DNA from: an uncultured Flavobacteriia bacterium
Lineage (GTDB): Bacteria; Bacteroidota; Bacteroidia; Flavobacteriales_D; Crocinitomicaceae
Direction: 5' to 3'
Assembly (NCBI GenBank): GCA_903887095.1
Contig: CAISOQ010000283.1
Coordinates: 1-6,019, forward strand
Length of the DNA: 6,019 nt
Positions 1 through 6,019 of this stretch are shown here, in pieces. Position 1 is the stretch's first letter. Each line of letters opens with the position of its first letter. Made by a program: the position numbers and the translations under genes. The notes under the pieces were generated by a model that did no database searches, was not told the origin of the DNA, and was given only the letters and a program-made list of their open reading frames with translations.

Positions 1-1
1 A

Positions 2-619
2 TGCATGGATCAAATGGATAAAACCGAACCAAAATACGGGTACGAACAAAGTCTTTTTCCAATCGTTCAGGGAAGTGTTTATAAAGATCTTAGGGTTGAA
101 TCAGCTGAAACGATTGCTTCACACAATGCTCCTGGAAATGCTATAGGAGGTTTGTCCGTTGGTGAACCTGATGAAGACCTGTATGAGATGACAGACCTTG
201 TTTGTTCAATTTTACCGGAAGATAAACCACGTTACTTAATGGGGGTAGGGACTCCCGTTAACCTATTGGAATGCATTGCGCTTGGAGTCGACATGTTTGA
301 TTGCGTAATGCCAAGTCGGAATGCGCGACATGGAATGCTTTTCACATCAGAAGGAATAATAAATATTAAAAACCAAAAGTGGGAAAAAGACTTTTCACCG
401 GTTGATCCGAACGGAACTGCTTATGTGGATTTAGTATATACGAAGGCATACCTCCGCCACTTAATTAAGGCCAAAGAAAATCTAGGTATTCAACTCGCTA
501 CAATACACAATCTAGCGTTTTACCTTCATTTAATGAAGCAAGCTAGAAAAGAAATAATAGCCGGTACTTTTAGTGAATGGAAAGATAAAATGATTCCAAA
601 ATTGAATAATCGATTGTAA
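2..619 (+). CDS. tgt: Queuine/preQ1 tRNA-ribosyltransferase (tRNA-guanine transglycosylase), 5'-truncated by window edge
   Basis: Tgt exchanges guanine-34 of GUN-anticodon tRNAs (Asp, Asn, His, Tyr) for preQ1, a cytoplasmic step towards queuosine. The frame is open to the left edge, so the gene starts outside the window. The Met at base 5 is internal, and by gapless comparison with remembered E. coli Tgt about 165 N-terminal residues are missing. Counting from that Met, visible motifs are VQGSVYKDLR (21-30; Gln22 is a base-recognition residue), GGLSVGEP (48-55), KPRYLMGVG (74-82) and DMFDCVMP (96-103) with the nucleophilic Asp99. Val52 is the bacterial preQ1-type residue; eukaryotic queuine enzymes have Gly there. 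An oddity is that the zinc-site cysteines (E. coli C302, C304, C307) are Gly137, Ala139 and Asp142 here, while the fourth ligand His168 remains. The gene ends in TAA three bases before the next ATG. Identity is very secure. Confidence 0.97.
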   Translation, partial: CMDQMDKTEPKYGYEQSLFPIVQGSVYKDLRVESAETIASHNAPGNAIGGLSVGEPDEDLYEMTDLVCSILPEDKPRYLMGVGTPVNLLECIALGVDMFDCVMPSRNARHGMLFTSEGIINIKNQKWEKDFSPVDPNGTAYVDLVYTKAYLRHLIKAKENLGIQLATIHNLAFYLHLMKQARKEIIAGTFSEWKDKMIPKLNNRL

Positions 620-622
620 TCA

Positions 623-1699
623 ATGCTGAAAATCCTGGATAGATATATTATTCGGAAATTTCTTTCCACTTTTTTCTTTATGCTGGGGATAATTATGCTC
701 CTGGCAATGGTCTTTGATTTATCAGAAAAATTAAGTGAATTCATCGATAATCGCGCTCCATTTTCTGCTATTTTTCTGGATTATTATTTGAATTTTATTC
801 TGTTTTACGGGAACTTGTTTTCCTCCATGATCATTTTTGTTTCTGTGATTTGGTTTACTGCAAAACTGGCCCAGGATACTGAGATCATACCGATGTGGAA
901 CAGTGGTAAACCATTTAGTAGATTTCTTCGGCCTTACATGATTGCAGCGACGGTGCTGATGCTGATATCTCTCGTAATGAACCATTTTATCCTGCCTAAA
1001 TCAAATCGTGTGCGACTTGACTTTGAAGAGCAGTATTACCGTGAATCAATGTCTGTTTCTGATTATTATGCAGAATATCCTGGCAATCAAGTGGTTTATT
1101 TCTCAAGTTACTATCAAGATGAAAACCGGGCCAATGATTTCACGTTGGAACAGTGGAGTGAAGATCACAAACTACGCTATTTTATTCGTTGCAGAAATGC
1201 AGTAAATATTCCGGGAACATACAAATGGCGATTGACAGATTATTATGAACGATATGTTGGCTATCCCAATGATGTAATGCGGGAAGGGAACATTAAAGAC
1301 ACAGTTTTTAAATTTCACATTGAGGAAATGACACCTCGTGAAAATATTGCGGAAGCAATGACTTATTCTGAATTAAGTGAGTTCATCAAAAGGGAAAAAG
1401 GAAAAGGTTCAGGATTTGTTCCGATGTATGAAATTGAACTTTACCAGCGAACGTCCTATCCATTTGCTACATATGTTCTGACCATCATTGGAGTGGCTGT
1501 TTCGTCGCGCAAAAAACGAGGTGGAATAGGTGTAAACATCGCAATTGGTTTAATGATTATTTTCATATATATTTTCGCTATGAAAATCACTACCGTAGCG
1601 GCTATGAATGTTGGCTTCCCAGCGTCTATTGCTGTTTGGGTGCCTAATTTAATTTTTGCTGGGATTGCCTATATCCTTTATAGATTTGCTCAGAAATAA
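623..1699 (+). CDS. LptF/LptG-family (YjgP/YjgQ) lipopolysaccharide export permease
   Basis: This is an inner-membrane permease of the LPS transport machine. In the known system LptF and LptG pair with the LptB ATPase dimer to extract LPS from the membrane and pass it to LptC/LptA. The 358-residue length matches the family (about 360). Hydrophobic segments lie near residues 12-31, 52-80, 102-124, 277-295, 301-324 and 333-354. The hydrophilic stretch of about 150 residues at 125-270 fits the periplasmic jellyroll domain between helices 3 and 4. The segment TEIIPMWNSGK (86-96) after helix 2 lies where the family has the cytoplasmic coupling helix that contacts LptB, including a conserved Glu (Glu87). 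The N-terminus LDRYIIRKFL is family-typical. The ATG lies three bases after the tgt stop with no Shine-Dalgarno, suggesting co-transcription and coupled translation. I cannot tell LptF from LptG by sequence; size and the tgt neighbour make LptG-like my preference. No other lpt gene is visible. Confidence 0.92.
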   Translation: MLKILDRYIIRKFLSTFFFMLGIIMLLAMVFDLSEKLSEFIDNRAPFSAIFLDYYLNFILFYGNLFSSMIIFVSVIWFTAKLAQDTEIIPMWNSGKPFSRFLRPYMIAATVLMLISLVMNHFILPKSNRVRLDFEEQYYRESMSVSDYYAEYPGNQVVYFSSYYQDENRANDFTLEQWSEDHKLRYFIRCRNAVNIPGTYKWRLTDYYERYVGYPNDVMREGNIKDTVFKFHIEEMTPRENIAEAMTYSELSEFIKREKGKGSGFVPMYEIELYQRTSYPFATYVLTIIGVAVSSRKKRGGIGVNIAIGLMIIFIYIFAMKITTVAAMNVGFPASIAVWVPNLIFAGIAYILYRFAQK

Positions 1700-1847
1700 G
1701 ATTTTTAAAGTTCCAATTGTTCGAGAGTGCATTTTTTTTCGAATTGTTTGACTTACACTATTCCCGAAATTCATTTCTGAACTGATTTTTGATTGCCTAA
1801 TTCAGACTTCTATTATTTCATTACTTTTGTCTCACATTGAAAATTAT
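1700..1847. other. Intergenic region between the permease gene and purL
   Basis: This 148-base AT-rich stretch is the only sizeable non-coding gap and the likely boundary between two transcription units. It holds an eight-base T run at 1732-1739 but no GC-rich hairpin in front of it, so a Rho-independent terminator for the upstream unit is not convincing. Its right end carries the promoter candidate at 1822-1829. I see no riboswitch fold (for example a purine or PRPP aptamer) and no tRNA or small-RNA gene. A longer purL frame could start at the TTG at 1827, within this gap, but that start is disfavoured. Confidence 0.6.
1822..1829 (+). promoter_or_regulatory. Candidate Bacteroidota -7 promoter element for purL
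   Basis: The sequence TACTTTTG matches the TAnnTTTG -7 consensus used by the primary sigma factor of Bacteroidota exactly. Transcription would begin about 5-8 bases downstream, leaving a leader of roughly 10-14 bases before the ATG at 1848, which is plausible for this phylum. The -33 half is weak: TTCAG at 1801-1805 is at about the right distance but is not a clean TTTG or TTG. The nearest TTTG (1788-1791) is 30 bases upstream, too far. No terminator or other promoter competes nearby. Confidence 0.45.
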
Positions 1848-4085
1848 ATGGAAAACGCATTACATCTGGAAGCAACGTTAGAGCAGGCAATCGATCTAGG
1901 ATTGCGTGCTGATGAATTTGAAATGATTAAGGAAATTCTTGGTAGAACTCCTAATTTTACTGAAACCGCTGTTTACTCAGTAATGTGGTCAGAACATTGT
2001 TCTTACAAGAATTCAATCGTTTGGTTAAAAACGCTTCCTAAGGATGGTCCGCACATGCTGGTAAAGGCTGGTGAAGAGAATGCAGGACTAGTAGACATAG
2101 GTGACGGTCTTGGGTGTGTTTTTAAAATTGAATCACACAATCATCCAAGTGCATTAGAGCCATACCAGGGAGCTGCTACAGGAGTAGGTGGGATCAACAG
2201 AGATATTTTTACGATGGGCGCTCGACCAATTGCACAATTGAATTCACTTCGTTTTGGGAATATAGAAAACGCGCGTACGAAATGGTTGGTAAAGGGAGTT
2301 ACGAAAGGAATTGGTGATTATGGAAATGCTTTTGGTATTCCAATCGTTGGGGGTGAAGTTTTCTTCGATGACTCATACAACACAAATCCACTTGTAAATG
2401 CATTTTCAGCTGGAATTATAGATACGAAGAAAATTATTTCTGCAAAAGCAAAAGGCCCCGGGAATCCAGTATTTATTGTTGGATCTGCAACAGGGAAAGA
2501 TGGTATTGCGGGAGCTGCATTTGCCTCCAAAGATATCACTGAAGATTCAGCGAATGACCTTCCATCAGTTCAAGTGGGTGATCCATTTATGGAGAAATTA
2601 CTTCTTGAAGCAACAATGGAGTTGTCTCAAACAAACGCAATAGTTGGAATGCAAGACATGGGTGCGGCTGGAATAACTTGTTCGACATGCGAAATGAGCG
2701 CTGGCGGAGGTGTAGGGATGGATATTCACTTGGATCTTGTTCCTACGCGTCAAGACAATATGTTGCCTTATGAAATATTACTTTCTGAGTCGCAAGAGCG
2801 AATGCTTGTTGTGGTTAGAAAAGGAGAAGAGGAGAGCGTGAAAAGAATTTTTGACAAGTGGGACCTTCATGCCGAAGAAATCGGTGTTGTAACAGAAGGT
2901 GGACGCGTGCGTTATTTCATGAACGGTGAAATTGTGGGCGATGTGCCTGCAGAGTCACTTGTACTTGGAGGTGGGGCACCGCAATACACAAGAGATTATA
3001 AAGAACCAGCATATTATAGTGAGTACAAGAAATTTGACATTGAACAAGTGAAGCAGCCTTCAAATTTGAAAGATGTTGCATTTAAATTGCTTCAATATCC
3101 GAATATCGCTTCAAAGCGCTGGGTTTACGAGCAATATGATTCAATGGTGGGAACAAAAACGATGACCACTAACCGCTCATCAGATGCTGGAGTTGTAAAT
3201 ATAAAAGGTACAAACAAAGCATTGGCAATGACTGTGGATTGCAATTCACGCTACGTGAATGCTGATCCTGAGGTTGGGACGATGATTGCGGTTTCTGAAG
3301 CGGCAAGAAATATTGTTTGCGCAGGAGGAGTGCCAAGTGCAATAACCAATTGTTTGAATTTTGGAAATCCATATAATCCGGAATCCTACTGGCAGTTCGT
3401 CGGTGCGATTAAGGGGATGTCTGCAGCTTGTTTGAAATTTGAGACGCCTGTTACTGGAGGAAATGTATCGTTCTACAATCAAACAGTTACGAACGGTGTT
3501 GAGGTTCCTGTATTCCCAACACCAACAATTGGAATGATTGGTTTAGTTGAAGATAAGGATCGCGTAATGACTCTGGACTTCAAACAAAAAGGCGACTTGA
3601 TATTTGTTGTTGGAGATTCAGTTAATGATATTTCCTCATCAGAATATTTGGCATCTTATCATGGAATTAAAGCATCTCCGGCTCCTTATTTTGATCTTGA
3701 GAAAGAATACGCGATGCAGCACATGGTGAAAGGTTTGATTCAAAATGAATTGGTGAATGCCGTGCACGATGTTGCGGATGGAGGCTTGTTTGTTTCCCTG
3801 GTTGAAATGTCAATGCCACGTGAATTAGGGTTTGACATTGTAACAGACTCAGAAATCCGTGAAGATGCGTTCTTGTTCGGTGAAGGTCAAGGAAGAGTTG
3901 TGGTAACAGTAAGTGAAGATCAAGAAGAAGAATTCATTGAATTTATGATGGATTCAGGTGTGAATTTTACACTTTTGGGCCATGTAACAAAAGGAAAAAT
4001 GATGGTTGACGATGAACATTATGGATTCATCGCTGAAGCAAAAGAGTTGTACAACAATGCGTTGGGCAAACATTTGGAAAACTAA
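1848..4085 (+). CDS. purL: Phosphoribosylformylglycinamidine synthase subunit PurL (small, PurS/PurQ-dependent type)
   Basis: PurL converts FGAR, ATP and glutamine-derived ammonia to FGAM in cytoplasmic de novo purine synthesis. With the ATG at 1848 it has 745 residues, like B. subtilis PurL (about 742), and lacks the C-terminal glutaminase domain of large PurL, so it should need separate PurQ and PurS, which are not in this window. Visible motifs are WSEHCSYKNS (47-56), KIESHNHPSALEPYQGAATG (93-112), VGGEVFFDDSY (167-177), QVGDPFMEKLLLEA (242-255), MQDMGAAG (268-275) and SESQERM (313-319) in the first AIRS-like half. The second half shows SDAGV (445-449), AMTVDCN (460-466), NFGNP (504-508), TGGNVS (536-541) and HDVADGGL (640-647). 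The longest frame begins at TTG 1827, but that codon overlaps a -7 promoter element, and the ATG gives a family-like N-terminus. The next gene follows after 21 bases, so it probably leads an operon. Confidence 0.96.
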   Translation: MENALHLEATLEQAIDLGLRADEFEMIKEILGRTPNFTETAVYSVMWSEHCSYKNSIVWLKTLPKDGPHMLVKAGEENAGLVDIGDGLGCVFKIESHNHPSALEPYQGAATGVGGINRDIFTMGARPIAQLNSLRFGNIENARTKWLVKGVTKGIGDYGNAFGIPIVGGEVFFDDSYNTNPLVNAFSAGIIDTKKIISAKAKGPGNPVFIVGSATGKDGIAGAAFASKDITEDSANDLPSVQVGDPFMEKLLLEATMELSQTNAIVGMQDMGAAGITCSTCEMSAGGGVGMDIHLDLVPTRQDNMLPYEILLSESQERMLVVVRKGEEESVKRIFDKWDLHAEEIGVVTEGGRVRYFMNGEIVGDVPAESLVLGGGAPQYTRDYKEPAYYSEYKKFDIEQVKQPSNLKDVAFKLLQYPNIASKRWVYEQYDSMVGTKTMTTNRSSDAGVVNIKGTNKALAMTVDCNSRYVNADPEVGTMIAVSEAARNIVCAGGVPSAITNCLNFGNPYNPESYWQFVGAIKGMSAACLKFETPVTGGNVSFYNQTVTNGVEVPVFPTPTIGMIGLVEDKDRVMTLDFKQKGDLIFVVGDSVNDISSSEYLASYHGIKASPAPYFDLEKEYAMQHMVKGLIQNELVNAVHDVADGGLFVSLVEMSMPRELGFDIVTDSEIREDAFLFGEGQGRVVVTVSEDQEEEFIEFMMDSGVNFTLLGHVTKGKMMVDDEHYGFIAEAKELYNNALGKHLEN

Positions 4086-4106
4086 ATTTTCCGCAAAAAA
4101 GTAAGT

Positions 4107-4748
4107 ATGGAATACAATACAACCCGTGGTCGTTTAATTTTACCTGAGTACGGTAGAAACGTTCAAAATATGATTGCTCATGCAATGCAAATTGCTGACA
4201 GAACGGAACGAAATCGTGCAGCGCAGGCAATTATTGAAGTGATGGGCCAACTCAATCCTCATTTGAGAGATGTGGATGATTTTAGACATAAATTGTGGAC
4301 ACATCTTTTTGTCATGTCCGATTTTGAGTTGGATGTTGATTCTCCATATGAAATTCCAAAGCAAGAGGTGCTGAATGAAAAGCCTCAAATAATGGATTAT
4401 CCGAAAAGCACTATACGCTATGGGCATTACGGGCATTATACGCAAAGTATTCTTGAAACGGCTAAGAATGTGACGGATGCAAAAGAAAAAGAGTACCTAA
4501 AAAGTACGATGGCGAATTTCATGAAGAAACAATTTCTTGCTCACAACAATGATGCAGTGGAAAACAATGTCATTGCTCAACAGCTAAAGGAATTGTCGAA
4601 AGGCGAATTAATCCTTGAGAATCCAGATGAATTGGTCAACACGAATACCATCTTGCGTTCCATGGGACTTGGTCAAAATCAGGCCAAGCGAAACAAATCG
4701 AATTTCAAACAAAAGAATCAGAAAAAGAAATTTATTAAAAAACCATAA
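4107..4748 (+). CDS. DUF4290 family protein of unknown function, upstream of murA
   Basis: I recognise this 213-residue protein as the uncharacterised DUF4290 family, known to me only from Bacteroidota and commonly located just before murA. Typical features are the N-terminus YNTTRGRLILPEYGRNVQNM (3-22), the charged helical stretch ADRTERNRAAQAIIEVMG (30-47), LNPHLRDVDDFRHKLWTHLF (49-68), MSDFELDVDSPY (70-81) and RYGHYGHY (104-111). There is no signal peptide or membrane segment, so it should be cytoplasmic and mostly helical. The last 20 or so residues (192-213) are very rich in Lys, Asn and Gln, forming a disordered basic tail that might bind nucleic acid or acidic surfaces; that is inference. 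The ATG is preceded by an A-rich stretch (4095-4104) and no Shine-Dalgarno. It sits 21 bases after purL and 3 bases before murA, so co-expression with murA is likely. I assign no function. Confidence 0.88.
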   Translation: MEYNTTRGRLILPEYGRNVQNMIAHAMQIADRTERNRAAQAIIEVMGQLNPHLRDVDDFRHKLWTHLFVMSDFELDVDSPYEIPKQEVLNEKPQIMDYPKSTIRYGHYGHYTQSILETAKNVTDAKEKEYLKSTMANFMKKQFLAHNNDAVENNVIAQQLKELSKGELILENPDELVNTNTILRSMGLGQNQAKRNKSNFKQKNQKKKFIKKP

Positions 4749-4751
4749 CGA

Positions 4752-6019
4752 ATGGCTTCTTTTGAAATCCATGGTGGTAAACCATTAAAAGGTGAATTGG
4801 TGCCGCAAGGTGCCAAAAATGAAGCATTACAAGTTTTGTGTGCGCCTTTGCTGACAGCTGAAAAAGTAACAATTTCAAATGTTCCCGACATCATCGATGT
4901 AAATAAACTCATCAGTCTCCTGCAGACAATGGGTGTAAAGATTGAAAAGGTTGAAAAGGGCACATTTATTTTTCAAGCCAAAGACATTGATCTGGCCTAC
5001 TTAGAGTCAGAGGATTTCAAAAAAAGAGCAAGTGCATTGCGCGGTTCAATCATGATTGTTGGTCCACTTTTGGCGCGTTTCGGAAAAGGATTTATTCCAA
5101 AACCAGGCGGCGATAAAATTGGTCGCAGAAGATTGGATACTCATTTTGAAGGCTTTCAAATGCTTGGGGCTAAATTCAATTACGATGCAGGCGAACACTT
5201 CTATTCAATTGAGGCGAAAAAGTTGAAAGGAACTTATATCCATTTGGATGAAGCGTCCGTTACTGGAACAGCAAACATTGTGATGGCAGCCGTTAGAGCT
5301 GAAGGTAAAACAACCATTTACAATGCAGCTTGTGAACCTTATTTACAGCAGTTGTGCAACATGCTCAACTCAATGGGTGCAAAAATTGAAGGGATTGGGT
5401 CCAACATGCTTCACATAGAAGGGGTAAAGGAATTAGGTGGCTGTTTTCACCGCATTCTTCCAGATATGATTGAAATTGGTTCATTCATAGGTTTGGCAGC
5501 AATGACGGGCTCTGAGATTACCATTAAAGATGTTAGTTGGGAGAATTTGGGCATTATTCCAAATGTCTTCAGACGATTAGGCATACAATTAGAGAGACGT
5601 GGGGATGATATTTTTATTCCTGCCCAGGATAGTTATGAGATAGACACATTTATCGATGGTTCTATTTTAACCATTGCTGATGCTCCTTGGCCAGGATTTA
5701 CACCTGATTTACTTTCAATTGTGCTGGTTGTTGCCACTCAGGCAAAAGGTTCTGTATTGATTCATCAAAAAATGTTTGAGTCAAGATTGTTCTTTGTCGA
5801 TAAATTGATTGATATGGGTGCACAGATCATTTTATGTGACCCGCATCGCGCAACAGTTATTGGTTTAAATAAACAACACTCTTTGAAAGGAATTCAAATG
5901 ACATCACCGGATATTCGTGCTGGTGTATCGTTGTTGATTGCTGCATTGTCTGCAAAAGGAAAGAGTGTTATTCACAATATTGAGCAGATAGATCGCGGAT
6001 ATCAGGATATTGAAATTCG
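4752..6019 (+). CDS. murA: UDP-N-acetylglucosamine 1-carboxyvinyltransferase (MurA), 3'-truncated by window edge
   Basis: MurA transfers enolpyruvate from PEP to UDP-GlcNAc, the first committed cytoplasmic step of peptidoglycan synthesis. The frame runs from ATG 4752 to the right edge without a stop: 422 complete codons, so only roughly 15-20 residues of the family's usual length are missing. It begins with HGGKPLKGEL (7-16), then PQGAKNEAL (18-26) with the conserved substrate-site Lys22 and Asn23. It continues with KRASALRGSI (91-100), the active-site loop KPGGDKIGRRRLDTH (117-131), EASVTGTANI (167-176), LPDMIEIGSF (236-245), PWPGFTPDLLS (312-322; Asp319 matches E. coli catalytic Asp305), MFESRLFFVD (341-350), DIRAGVSLLIAA (387-398) and IDRGYQDIE (413-421). 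Asp121 replaces the loop cysteine (E. coli Cys115). Domains are the two inverted alpha/beta lobes of the EPSP synthase fold. The start is three bases after the DUF4290 stop, implying coupled translation. Confidence 0.97.
   Translation, partial: MASFEIHGGKPLKGELVPQGAKNEALQVLCAPLLTAEKVTISNVPDIIDVNKLISLLQTMGVKIEKVEKGTFIFQAKDIDLAYLESEDFKKRASALRGSIMIVGPLLARFGKGFIPKPGGDKIGRRRLDTHFEGFQMLGAKFNYDAGEHFYSIEAKKLKGTYIHLDEASVTGTANIVMAAVRAEGKTTIYNAACEPYLQQLCNMLNSMGAKIEGIGSNMLHIEGVKELGGCFHRILPDMIEIGSFIGLAAMTGSEITIKDVSWENLGIIPNVFRRLGIQLERRGDDIFIPAQDSYEIDTFIDGSILTIADAPWPGFTPDLLSIVLVVATQAKGSVLIHQKMFESRLFFVDKLIDMGAQIILCDPHRATVIGLNKQHSLKGIQMTSPDIRAGVSLLIAALSAKGKSVIHNIEQIDRGYQDIEI

Noticed and set aside
526..985. 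Minus-strand open frames across the tgt/permease junction
   Set aside because: They overlap two well-supported genes and have no recognisable product or start context.
1008..1205. 65-codon plus-strand frame inside the permease gene
   Set aside because: It is out of frame within the periplasmic-domain coding region and has no independent support.
1714..1746. Imperfect inverted repeat (CAATTGTTCGA and TCGAATTG) around the T run, as a terminator of the permease gene
   Set aside because: The stem is only two 4-bp blocks split by a 3-base bulge, AT-rich, with the T run inside the loop rather than after the stem.
1690..1780. 8-bp inverted repeat TCAGAAAT / ATTTCTGA
   Set aside because: The arms are 75 bases apart, AT-rich and not extended by further pairing; chance is the simplest explanation in this base composition.
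1827..1847. Seven-residue N-terminal extension of PurL from a TTG start
   Set aside because: The TTG overlaps a -7 promoter element, and the extension is not needed for a family-length protein.
1700..1847. Possible purine-sensing riboswitch in front of purL
   Set aside because: No aptamer-like helices are visible, and the predicted transcript leader is only about 10-14 bases, too short for a riboswitch.
4140..4445. 101-codon minus-strand open frame inside the DUF4290 gene
   Set aside because: It lies antisense to a recognisable family protein, and its translation shows no domain and is a shadow of the coding strand.

Overview
This is an ordinary housekeeping stretch with five protein genes, all on the + strand, almost gap-free apart from one 148-base intergenic region. 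The protein sequences point to Bacteroidota, probably the Flavobacteriia side. The evidence is a DUF4290 protein (a family I know only from this phylum) directly before murA, a Tgt next to an LptF/LptG-type permease, Bacteroidota-style active-site variants in Tgt and MurA, AT-rich DNA, no Shine-Dalgarno sequences before the starts, and a TAnnTTTG-type -7 promoter element. I cannot place it to genus.

Layout. Bases 2-619 hold the C-terminal 205 or so residues of Tgt (queuosine tRNA modification), cut by the left edge. Three bases later starts an LptF/LptG-family inner-membrane permease (623-1699), so the two are probably co-transcribed and translationally coupled. The intergenic region 1700-1847 contains the best promoter candidate, and a second co-directional unit follows: small-type purL (1848-4085), a DUF4290 gene (4107-4748) and murA (4752 to the right edge, cut shortly before its expected C-terminus). 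Spacings inside this unit are 21 and 3 bases, which suggests one operon.

How the genes relate. LptG (lipopolysaccharide export) and MurA (first committed step of peptidoglycan synthesis) are envelope functions. PurL is de novo purine synthesis and Tgt is tRNA modification. I see no single pathway uniting them. The DUF4290 protein has no known function; its position beside murA is the main clue.

Worth a second look: Tgt has lost the three cysteine zinc ligands while keeping the histidine; MurA carries Asp instead of the fosfomycin-target Cys; and the longest purL reading frame begins at a TTG that sits inside a promoter element, so the ATG at 1848 is the better start. No mobile element, CRISPR array, RNA gene or novel defence-like system is visible, and I do not claim one.
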